A stretch of DNA of 64,000 nt, from NCBI GenBank assembly GCA_027021615.1, contig JALUTY010000126.1, positions 1 through 64,000 of the forward strand, written 5' to 3'. Both the position numbers and the translations under genes were made by a program. How positions within the stretch are numbered: position 1 is the first letter of the stretch; each line of letters begins with the position of its first letter. Source of the stretch: a bacterium (GTDB lineage Bacteria; Desulfobacterota; Deferrisomatia; Deferrisomatales; Deferrisomataceae). Under the pieces are notes generated by a model that was not told the DNA's origin, did no database searches, and saw nothing but the letters and a program-made list of their open reading frames with translations. Below are positions 9,160-15,658 of the stretch, piece after piece.

Positions 9160-9288
9160 CATATCGAGAGCTCTTTCCCGGTAAACCCACATCAATCCAC
9201 GCGACCAACTGTCCCCGGCAGATCCTTCACCTGCCCTCCGTGGTTCTCCTCGTGAGCTCTACTTCCGGGCCGCCCCAGCCGTCTCCCC

Positions 9289-9774
9289 TCAGCGCAACAA
9301 CGCCCCGATCGTCTGGGCGCCGGTCCACGTGAGGGGGCCCAACAGGGCTTCCACGGGGCGGGCGAGCAGCCCCGTGTACAGCCCCACGCCCACCAGGAAT
9401 CCCGCGAACACCGCCAGGTGGAACCGGCTCCCCTCCCCGAGCCGTACGAGCAGGGTGAGGGGACAGCCCCGGCCGAGGGCGTAGCCCACGGCCTGCACGG
9501 CACCGCCGACGAGAAACAAGGCCCCCGGGTACTCGGCCCCGTGGCGGTAGCCCACGAGGTTCACCAGCCCGAACACGCAGAACCTGGAGCGCTGCACGAG
9601 CACGCCACGGGCCAGGCTCACCACGAACACCGCCGCCACCGGGAATCCCCCGGGGAAGATGCCGAAAGGCGGCTCGAGACCGGGGACCTCCGCGGTGAGC
9701 ACGTAATGCCCGAGGTTCAGGATCCCGACGGCCGCGCCCACGGCCACGGCCCGTTTCCAACGCAGTCGAACCAT
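9289..9774 (-). CDS. YeeE/YedE-family membrane protein, half-size (sulfur/selenium transport)
   Basis: A 161-residue integral membrane protein with about four hydrophobic segments. It carries the family motifs QRSRFCVFG (SRFCxxG) and GRGCPLTLLVRLGEG (GCPLxxLxRxGEG). YeeE/YedE proteins move thiosulfate or related sulfur species, and a subgroup accompanies selenium metabolism. Usual members are about twice this length, so it may work as a dimer or as one half of a pair. It follows the selenoprotein gene after 68 bp. The start at 9774 is the only ATG before the first membrane segment; its ribosome site is weak. Confidence 0.75.
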   Translation of the reverse strand: MVRLRWKRAVAVGAAVGILNLGHYVLTAEVPGLEPPFGIFPGGFPVAAVFVVSLARGVLVQRSRFCVFGLVNLVGYRHGAEYPGALFLVGGAVQAVGYALGRGCPLTLLVRLGEGSRFHLAVFAGFLVGVGLYTGLLARPVEALLGPLTWTGAQTIGALLR

Positions 9775-9842
9775 CTCTCGGGTGTTCTGTTCAAAAGGGG
9801 AGGAAACGTTTGCGTGCTTCGCCGAAGCACCGCTCAGCGGCC

Positions 9843-10850
9843 TCACGTGGCCCCCGGCTCGTGGCAACCGGCGGCCTCTCCTTCCCCGGCCGCCGGGGCC
9901 TGGGGATGCCGTCCTTTCACCTTGTCGAACAGCAGCCGGGTCTGGTGGGCCGTCACGCTCATGGCGATGGCGGTGGCGGCTTCCAACTCTTCGTCGGTGG
10001 CTCCGCTCTCCCTCGCGACCGCGAGGCTCCAGTCGGTTCAGAGCTCGCAGCCGGCCGCGAGGGACGCGGCCAGGAACAGGAGCCCCCGGGTCTTGGGCTC
10101 CAGCGCCGGGTTCGACTTCACGGCCTCGAAGAACGCCTCGAACCGCGTCATCGGATTCTCCATGTTCGTCTCCTCCACCCGGTCCGGCATCGGTCCCGGA
10201 CGCCTCCGAAGGGTCACCACGTACAGGTCCCGGGGCAGGCTGCCCTCTTCCAGCCGGTCGATGGCCGCCACCTCGTACCCCCGGGCGAGGCGGCGGACCT
10301 TCTTCTCGGTGAAGAAGTGCACCACGAACCCGCCCACCTCGTAGAGGTCCTCGCCCAGGTGGGTGCCGGCCCGAAAGTGCTTGTCGTGGTCGCTGCGCAC
10401 CGTGTACAGCACGAGCCCGCCGGGCTTGACCACCCGGTGGAGCTCGGCCAGCACGAACGCGATCTGGGCCTCGGTGAGCTCCATGCACAGGAGCATGTGG
10501 GCGTAGCACGCGTCGAACGCGCCCTCCCCGAACGGCAGGGGGTTCCGCACGTCGTGGACCGCCGCCGCGACCCGGTCCGCGAGCCCCCGGGCCCGGGCCG
10601 CCGCCTTCACCTCCCGCACGGCCTGCTCGGAGTAGTCCAGGGCCGCGACCCGCAGGCCGTTTTCCGCGAAGAACAGGGTGTCGCGGCCCTGGCCGAACCC
10701 CAACTCCAGCACCGTGCTCGCACCCTCGGCCCGGAACCGCTCCAGTGCCATACGGGCGAACTCGCTCGGCTCCTCGCCGAAGAACGCCGGCGTCCGGGCG
10801 TACACCTCGGTCCAGTGGCGCCGCTGGTCCCTGGACGGGCGTTTCTCCAT
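9843..10850 (-). CDS. Methyltransferase-AhpD-like protein with predicted selenocysteine (UGA at 10040-10038)
   Basis: Residues 1-230 form a class I SAM methyltransferase (VLELGFGQGRDTLFFA, then ALDYSEQAV). Residues 231-335 form a carboxymuconolactone decarboxylase/AhpD-like domain. The frame contains one TGA exactly where this family has its second redox cysteine: AAGCEL-U-TDWSLAVA, giving Cys268-x-x-Sec271. Downstream the frame stays open and keeps family features (ESGATDEELEAATAIAMS) to a TGA at 9845-9843. A SECIS-like hairpin follows the UGA at the right distance. AhpD-like selenoproteins with CxxU are known; the methyltransferase fusion is what is seen here. An internal ATG at 10163 has an excellent GGAGGAG site, so a separate 106-residue AhpD-like protein may also be made. 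AGGAGGA precedes ATG 10850. The substrate may be an arsenic, selenium or thiol compound. Confidence 0.8.
10011..10026 (-). promoter_or_regulatory. Bacterial SECIS-like hairpin
   Basis: Read on the minus strand, CCTCGC-GGTC-GCGAGG forms a six-bp stem with a GGUC loop. The loop begins 17 nt after the in-frame UGA (10040-10038). In the classical E. coli fdhF SECIS, the GGUCU loop lies 18 nt after its UGA. Loop sequence and spacing both match what SelB is known to recognise. Confidence 0.7.
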
Positions 10851-10877
10851 GGCAGAATCCTCCTGGCGGCCAGGCCG

Positions 10878-11300
10878 CTACCCGCCCTGCGGCGTGTCGG
10901 GGCCCGGCGCCGGGCCGTTTGCCCCTCCGCCCCCCATCATCCGCTTTATCATCTCCCCCATGTCCGGCATCCCGGACCCCATCGGGCCCATCTTCGAGGC
11001 CATCTCGCGACACACCTCCTTGAGGCTCTGGGGAGAGTCGGGCAGGTCGCCGAGCCGTTCGGTCTGCTCCGGGGTTAGAACCTCCCGTGCGCTATTCCTG
11101 GCGCTGCGAAGCTGCGTCTCGAGCCTCTCCCGCTGCTCCTGCGAAAGCCCCAACTCCTCCGCCCGGCCCAGGAGGGCGCCCGGGCCCTCGAGAAAGGTGC
11201 GGGCCCCCATGAGGATCCGCCAGCGCCGCACGGCGCCGGGCGATACCCCCCGCTTCTCCATCATCTCCATGCATCGGGACATCATTGCGGACGGGTCCAT
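10878..11300 (-). CDS. Spy/CpxP-like helical protein
   Basis: A 140-residue protein rich in Met and charged helices. The stretch LGLSQEQRERLETQLRSARN followed by SAREVLTPEQTERL carries two copies of the LTxxQ-type motif of the Spy/CpxP periplasmic chaperone and heavy-metal-sensor group. No signal peptide is visible, which is unusual for that group. The Met/Gly-rich tail (GEMIKRMMGGGG) could bind metal. It sits between the SHOCT protein and the methyltransferase-selenoprotein in the arsR operon. The function is inferred only from weak motif similarity. Confidence 0.55.
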   Translation of the reverse strand: MDPSAMMSRCMEMMEKRGVSPGAVRRWRILMGARTFLEGPGALLGRAEELGLSQEQRERLETQLRSARNSAREVLTPEQTERLGDLPDSPQSLKEVCREMASKMGPMGSGMPDMGEMIKRMMGGGGANGPAPGPDTPQGG

Positions 11301-11360
11301 GACTGCCTCCTCGTGACAGGGTGTCGCACCGACCGCGCCGGCGCGGTGCCCCGAGCCGCC

Positions 11361-11609
11361 TCAGGGGCGCGCCTCCAGGTCTTTGCGAATCTGCTCGAAC
11401 GCCTCGCGGCTGATCTCACCCGAGGCGTACCGGCGCCTGGCGATGTCCAGGGCCGACTCCGGCGGCCGGGGCTCGGTCCACCAGCCGGCTCCCGGGGGCC
11501 GACCGAACACGGCCCGCAAAAAGACGAACACGATCACGAGCATGAACGTCATGCCGACCACGGGAAAGATCCAGAAGCCGCCGCTCCACATGTTCCACCA
11601 GGGCATCAT
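11361..11609 (-). CDS. Small membrane protein with SHOCT domain
   Basis: An 82-residue protein with one N-terminal membrane helix (FWIFPVVGMTFMLVIVFVFL) and a C-terminal SHOCT motif (ALDIARRRYASGEISREAFE). SHOCT proteins are common companions of metal and envelope-stress genes; their molecular role is largely unknown. GGAGG lies before the ATG. It is the second gene of the arsR operon. Confidence 0.75.
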   Translation of the reverse strand: MMPWWNMWSGGFWIFPVVGMTFMLVIVFVFLRAVFGRPPGAGWWTEPRPPESALDIARRRYASGEISREAFEQIRKDLEARP

Positions 11610-11723
11610 GGTGCCTCCTTCGGCCGCCTGGGCGGCCCTGTGGGCGTGCCGCCGGCCGTGACCGGGCCCCCGAAGATCCGCTATCCAGGCAGAGCGCCAC
11701 GCAGGTTCCCAGCCGCCGGCACC

Positions 11724-12089
11724 TCAGGCCTCGCACGCCGGGGCCACGCCCCGCTCTTGCTCGCGCAGCCGGCCTTCGCGGCGCACGTCCTCACGGTCGC
11801 GCTTGACCACCGGGTACTCGCCCCCCAGGAACTCCAAGAGCGCGGCCACCAGGGCCGGTCGCAGCAGGTAGTAGCACCGGAGCTGGCCGTCCTCGTAGAA
11901 GTCCACCAGGCGGGCCTGGCGCAGCACGGCCAGGTGCTGCGACACGTTGGGCTGGGGGATGTCCAGAAGGTCCCGGATGTCGGTCACGCACTTCACGCCC
12001 CGGGCGAGCTCCTCCAGGATCAGGAGCCGGGTGGGGTGGCCCAGGAGCCGCAGCAAGTCGGCCTTTTCCCGGATGTCCAGGTCTTTCAT
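11724..12089 (-). CDS. ArsR-family transcriptional repressor
   Basis: A 121-residue winged-helix regulator. The DNA-reading helix is IPQPNVSQHLAVLRQARLV (about residues 44-62), preceded by the HPTRLLILEEL core. Cysteines lie at 34 (GVKCVTD), 72 (LRCYYLL) and near the C-terminus (PACEA). The classic ArsR CxC arsenic motif is absent. A widely spaced pair such as C34 and C72 or the terminal Cys would suit a disulfide or persulfide sensor of the BigR/SqrR type, but this is inference. The ATG at 12089 has AGGGAGAG upstream; the frame extension to 12125 runs into the operator. It heads the operon that includes the selenoprotein and YedE genes, and its own promoter carries the operator it probably binds. 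Confidence 0.85.
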   Translation of the reverse strand: MKDLDIREKADLLRLLGHPTRLLILEELARGVKCVTDIRDLLDIPQPNVSQHLAVLRQARLVDFYEDGQLRCYYLLRPALVAALLEFLGGEYPVVKRDREDVRREGRLREQERGVAPACEA

Positions 12090-12122
12090 CTCGGTTCTCT
12101 CCCTGCCGTGTGCATCTAGGAT

Positions 12123-12169
12123 CATATTCGAATATTTGCATACTACCCTGCGCCCAAGACGCCTGTCAA
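12123..12169 (-). promoter_or_regulatory. arsR promoter with operator
   Basis: On the minus strand, TTGACA (12169-12164) is followed after 18 bp by TAGTAT (12145-12140). The operator on the plus strand reads ATATTCGAATATTTGCATA and overlaps the -10 box. Both this promoter and the osmC promoter also share TTGACAGGC and CTTGG in the spacer, so they look like duplicated regulatory regions. Confidence 0.8.
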
Positions 12170-12180
12170 ACGGCCCGGCA

Positions 12181-12213
12181 ACTTCGGTCGTCAGTCTCCG
12201 GTCAGCGGTCGAA
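12181..12213. repeat. Heptamer repeat fragment (family E end)
   Basis: ACTTCGGTCGTCAGTCTCC and GGTCAGCGGTCG are units of the CGGTCNN heptamer seen at many other intergenic sites. Only the array is present here, with no core hairpin. Confidence 0.6.
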
Positions 12214-12239
12214 GAACCGGGGACCGCCGAGACCCTGCC

Positions 12240-12914
12240 TCACCCCGGCACCACCCGGCCGTCCCGGATGGTGACGGTCCGTTCGGCCAGGGCGGCCACC
12301 GTGTCGGAGTGGGTGACGATGACCACGGTCTTGCCCCGGGCGTGCACGGCCCGGACCTGCTCCAGCAGATCCTCCTCGGACCGGCTGTCCAGGTTGCCGG
12401 TGGGCTCGTCCATGAGCAGCAGGTCCGGGTCGTTGGCCAGGGCCCGGGCGATGGCCACCCGCTGGCGCTGGCCGCCCGAGAGCTGGTTCGGCTTGGCGTG
12501 GAGCTTGTCCTCGAGCCCCACCAGGCGAAGGAGCTCCCGGGCCCGGGCCTCCTGCTCCCGGCGGGGAACCCCGGCCAGGAGCATGGCGGTCTGTACGTTC
12601 TCCAGGGCCGTGAGCATCGGCAGCAGGTTGAAGAACTGGAACACGAACCCCAGGCGGCGGCTTCGGATCCCGGCCAGGCGCCTTGGAGACGCCGCGGTGA
12701 GGTCCTCTCCGTCCAGGTACACCCTTCCGCTGGTGGGACGGTCGAGCCCCCCCAGCAGGTGCAGCAGCGTGCTCTTGCCGTGGCCGGAGGGGCCCATGAT
12801 GCAGGTGAGGCTGCCCCGGGGGATCTCCAGGGTGACGTCCTCCAGGGCCACCGTGCGGTAGCCGCCGTCGTAGACCTTGGTGAGACCCTCTGCGCGAAGG
12901 ATGGGATCACTCAT
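12240..12914 (-). CDS. ABC transporter ATP-binding protein (LolD/MacB type)
   Basis: A 224-residue ATPase. The Walker A motif is GPSGHGKST (about 41-49), the signature is [15 protein letters not shown] and Walker B is [12 protein letters not shown]. The H in place of the usual second small residue of Walker A is mildly unusual. The gene overlaps the permease by 8 bp and is the last gene of the operon led by the ArsR-type regulator at 14527. MacB/LolD-type systems do not import solutes; they extract or export substrates by mechanotransmission. Confidence 0.85.
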   Translation of the reverse strand: MSDPILRAEGLTKVYDGGYRTVALEDVTLEIPRGSLTCIMGPSGHGKSTLLHLLGGLDRPTSGRVYLDGEDLTAASPRRLAGIRSRRLGFVFQFFNLLPMLTALENVQTAMLLAGVPRREQEARARELLRLVGLEDKLHAKPNQLSGGQRQRVAIARALANDPDLLLMDEPTGNLDSRSEEDLLEQVRAVHARGKTVVIVTHSDTVAALAERTVTIRDGRVVPG

Positions 12915-14064
12915 AGCGGATCGCCTCCACGGGGCTCAGGCGGGCGGCCCGCAGGGCGGGGTACACGCCTGACAAAGACGCGACCAGCACCGCGAACACC
13001 AGGGCCTGGATGGTGATGCCCAGGTCGAACACGCTCACGCTCTGCTCGCTTCCGACGAACGCGGTGAACTCGTTCTGGCCGATGTAGGGCGCCGCAAAGT
13101 ACGAGAACGCGAACCCCGCCACCACGCCCGCGATCCCTCCGAGCAGCCCGTACACGGCCGACTCGCCCACGAACACCGAGAACACCGTGCCCCTCCCGGC
13201 GCCCAGGGCACCGAGGATGCCGATCTCCCGCCTGCGCTCGTAGATCGCGGTCATCATGGTGTTGGTGATGCCGAAGCACGCGGCGAGCACGGCCACGGCT
13301 GCGATCAGCTGGAGGGCGTTGCCCACGCTGCCAACGATGGCCAGCACCGAGCGCAGGAGCTGCTTGTCCGACACCACGTCCACGTCGGCCGCGGACTGGA
13401 TCGCGGCGATGTAGTCGTCGGTGCGGCCGATGTCGTCCACCCTGACCGCCACGAACGACACCTTGTCCCCGGCGCCGTAGAGCCTCTGGGCCACGGCGAG
13501 GTCCATGTACACGGCCAGGTCGTCCCGGTTGCCCACCTGCTCCAGGATCCCGCTCACGGCGAACTCCTGGCCCCGGATCCGCACCGTGTCCCCGACCGCC
13601 AGCCGGAACCTGTCCGAGATCCCCGACCCCACCACCACGTGGGAGCCGTCGAGCCGGTAGTCTCCCCGGGCCACGCGCCAGTTCTTGAACGCCCGCATCC
13701 GCTCCGGCAGGATCCCCACCAGGGGGACCGGCTGGTTGTGGAGGACCGCCCGCTGGGTGAGGTACGGCACCGCTTCGAGCCCGCCGATCCGCTCGATCGC
13801 TCGTACGGTCTCGCTAGGGATCGCCTCGGGCAGGGACTCGCCGGTGAGTACCGAGATCTGCTCGTACGCGCACCAGCCCCGGGGCGTGACCACCAGGTTG
13901 GCGCCGAGCACGTCGGCCTGCTTCCGGATCTCCGCTTCCAGACCGGTGCCCAGGGACAGCAGGGTCACCACCGACGCGATCCCCACGGCGATCGCCGACA
14001 GGGTGAAGACAAACCGGCTCCTGCGGCGGGTCAGGTTCTTCCACACGAGCTTCCAGTAGCTCAT
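12907..14064 (-). CDS. FtsX/MacB-like ABC transporter permease
   Basis: A 385-residue permease with one N-terminal membrane helix (FVFTLSAIAVGIASVVTLLSL), a large periplasmic MacB_PCD-like domain (about 45-260) and three C-terminal helices. The C-terminus (YPALRAARLSPVEAIRYE) is typical of the LolC/MacB family. It overlaps the upstream gene by ATGA and the ATPase gene by 8 bp. The frame extension to 14193 lies inside the upstream gene. The transported substrate is unknown. Confidence 0.85.
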   Translation of the reverse strand: MSYWKLVWKNLTRRRSRFVFTLSAIAVGIASVVTLLSLGTGLEAEIRKQADVLGANLVVTPRGWCAYEQISVLTGESLPEAIPSETVRAIERIGGLEAVPYLTQRAVLHNQPVPLVGILPERMRAFKNWRVARGDYRLDGSHVVVGSGISDRFRLAVGDTVRIRGQEFAVSGILEQVGNRDDLAVYMDLAVAQRLYGAGDKVSFVAVRVDDIGRTDDYIAAIQSAADVDVVSDKQLLRSVLAIVGSVGNALQLIAAVAVLAACFGITNTMMTAIYERRREIGILGALGAGRGTVFSVFVGESAVYGLLGGIAGVVAGFAFSYFAAPYIGQNEFTAFVGSEQSVSVFDLGITIQALVFAVLVASLSGVYPALRAARLSPVEAIRYE

Positions 14065-14444
14065 TTGACCCGGACCTCCCGGGCCCGGAGCACGAACCCC
14101 CCGGCGCCGGCCGCATTTTTCTCGACGACGCCCTCCACCTCGACCACGTCCCGCTTCTTGGGGAGCTTCCCGTCGTAGAGCACCGTGAGCCACTTGGGCG
14201 CGCAGCTCACGCTGCGGCAGCCCCGGTACTCCCGGTAGTCCACGAGCTCGAACCGGCCTCTGCCGACATCGGTCGCCATGACCCCGCCCCGCACGGTGAT
14301 CACGCCCTGGTACGCGAACGGGTCCGCGAGCACGTCGAACACGTCGAGTCCCTTTGCGGACGGGAACCCGAACCCGGCGAACGCAGAGCCGGCGAGGAAG
14401 GCGAGCCCAAGGGCGAAAAAAGAGAGACGGATTCGGTGGTGCAT
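14061..14444 (-). CDS. Exported small protein, OB-fold-like, of the ABC operon
   Basis: A 127-residue protein with a signal peptide (IRLSFFALGLAFLAGSAFA) and a short beta-rich domain. A Cys pair sits in YRGCRSVSCAPKWLTVLYDG. The strand pattern with VEVEGVVEKN resembles nucleic-acid-binding-fold periplasmic proteins; this is a loose similarity. GGAGGG precedes the ATG. The gene overlaps the permease by 4 bp, so it is probably a periplasmic partner of the transporter. Confidence 0.65.
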   Translation of the reverse strand: MHHRIRLSFFALGLAFLAGSAFAGFGFPSAKGLDVFDVLADPFAYQGVITVRGGVMATDVGRGRFELVDYREYRGCRSVSCAPKWLTVLYDGKLPKKRDVVEVEGVVEKNAAGAGGFVLRAREVRVK

Positions 14445-14526
14445 GGTGAAACCCTCCGGATGGGTTGGCGTCCCGCCGGGCGCCGCCGGCAGGGCCGCGC
14501 TGGGTGCGGCTGGCTGTGGGCCCCCA

Positions 14527-14907
14527 TCAGCCCCGGCGGGCCTCGGCATCCTCGGCCAGGCACAGCCCGTACGACAGGAGCTGGACCACGCACGGGTCCA
14601 CGATGCGGTAGCACACCTGGGTGCCCCGGCGCTCGGGCTCCACGATTCCCCGGTCCGCGAGCCGCTGGAGCTGGTTCGACACGGCTTGGGGCTTCATACC
14701 GAGTTCGTCGGCGAGTTCACCCACGCACAGCCCGGGGGTGCGCACCAGGGCGTGGAGCAGCCGGACCCGGGTGTCGTTGGCCAGAATCTTGAACATCGCC
14801 GCCACCTGTCGGGCCTCCCCGGGGTCGAGCAGCGGGCGCTCCTCCACCGGAGTCTTGGCCGTGCAGGGGTCGAGCATGGGAAACAGGTCGGAGCCGGGGC
14901 GGGACAT
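14527..14907 (-). CDS. ArsR/SmtB-family metal sensor
   Basis: A 126-residue winged-helix protein with core NDTRVRLLHALVRTPGLCVG and reading helix MKPQAVSNQLQRLADRGIV. Five cysteines (15, 61, 99, 106, 116) lie in positions that could build thiolate metal sites, notably DPC near the N-terminus and DPC-x9-C in the last helix. This differs from the repressor at 11724. AGGAGGT precedes the ATG. With the exported protein and the ABC pair downstream it forms a likely metal- or metalloid-responsive export operon. Confidence 0.8.
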   Translation of the reverse strand: MSRPGSDLFPMLDPCTAKTPVEERPLLDPGEARQVAAMFKILANDTRVRLLHALVRTPGLCVGELADELGMKPQAVSNQLQRLADRGIVEPERRGTQVCYRIVDPCVVQLLSYGLCLAEDAEARRG

Positions 14908-14931
14908 GGGACCTCCTTTCTACACTAAAAC

Positions 14932-14961
14932 ACTATGCGGTGTAATTATGGATCGCGTCAA
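14932..14961 (-). promoter_or_regulatory. Promoter of the second ArsR operon
   Basis: On the minus strand, TTGACG (14961-14956) is followed after 18 bp by CATAGT (14937-14932). ACAC..GTGT half-sites (ACACCGCATAGTGT) overlap the -10 box and are a likely autorepression site. The operator sequence is unlike that of the other ArsR regulon here. Confidence 0.5.
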
Positions 14962-15057
14962 TTCTCCATCCGGAGAGCTTGGGGAACTAGCAGAGGTGGT
15001 GTTCGGGCCTAAGGGGCCCCCAGGATCCCGCCGTAGGCGCGAGACCCAGCCGGTGCT

Positions 15058-15125
15058 CTATCCGGGGGCAGGCGCTTTGGGCAGATCTCGGAGAAGGGCC
15101 TCCAGGTGCCCGGAGAAATCCTTGC
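15058..15125 (-). pseudogene. Relic of a nucleotidyltransferase gene 3' end
   Basis: The minus strand reads DFSGHLEALLRDLPKAPAPG and a stop, almost the same as the C-terminus of the protein at 5299 (DFSGRLEALLQDLPKTPAPA). Nothing of the upstream part of the gene remains. It shows that a second copy of the toxin-like module once stood here. Confidence 0.7.
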
Positions 15126-15176
15126 CGCCCCGTAAAGAGCCGAACCCCCCTGGAACGGGAAGAGATTTTGGACTGA

Positions 15177-15425
15177 TACCGAGTTGCATTCTCGAAACTA
15201 TTGGCCCCCTGCCCGAAGAGACGAGGAGCCTGTCGGAGAGAGCCGGGCGCGGCTCCCTAGCTCGCCGCGCAGCGCCTCCGACGTCTGGACTGCGAAAGGG
15301 TTCGGATTCCAACGGGTTGCCATGAAGCCAGCTCCCCCACCCCGTGCCTGCGCGGCGAATCTCAATGCCTGGCTTCGCGCCCGGCCGCAGCCAGGTCCCT
15401 TGCCCCGCCCCCGGATCCATATGCG
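15177..15425. repeat. Chimeric repeat: family C left end joined to D-type core
   Basis: It starts TACCGAGTTGCATTC, the left end of family C, and changes near 15215 into the D/E core (CTAGCTCGCCGCGCAGCGCC, then GTGCCTGCGCGGCGAATC). The right end is a GCCGCAGCCAGGTCCCTTGC block. The remaining sequence to 15658, downstream of recB, holds no gene or other feature I can recognise. Confidence 0.6.
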
Positions 15426-15658
15426 ATGGATGGCAACTTGGAATGAGTCCCGGAGGAATGGGGCCCCGGGGCGTTCGATCCTGAGCCTGGAAGGATGGGA
15501 CGCCGCTCGGTTATTCGGCTATCGTCCTCGTCCCTCCGCCTACTCGGCCGTCCCCACGTCGTTGACTGCACGCAAAACTGCCGCAGGCGCCACTACCGCG
15601 GGCGCGCTACGGCCGCTCGGGCAATTTTCGGCTGGGTTGGAGTGACTTCCTCGCGCGG

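Noticed and set aside
10038-10040. TGA as an ordinary stop of the methyltransferase
   Set aside because: The position replaces a family cysteine, the frame beyond stays homologous to AhpD and a SECIS-like hairpin follows. A plain stop would leave the AhpD domain cut in half.
9289-11013. 574-residue fusion ending in the YeeE/YedE domain
   Set aside because: Residues before the YedE start are an antisense-like shadow of the selenoprotein frame. The real start is at 9774.
15290-15330. tRNA-like T-arm (GGTTCGGATTCC) inside repeats at 15298 and 48080
   Set aside because: No acceptor stem, anticodon arm or CCA end can be drawn around it; the word belongs to the repeat core.
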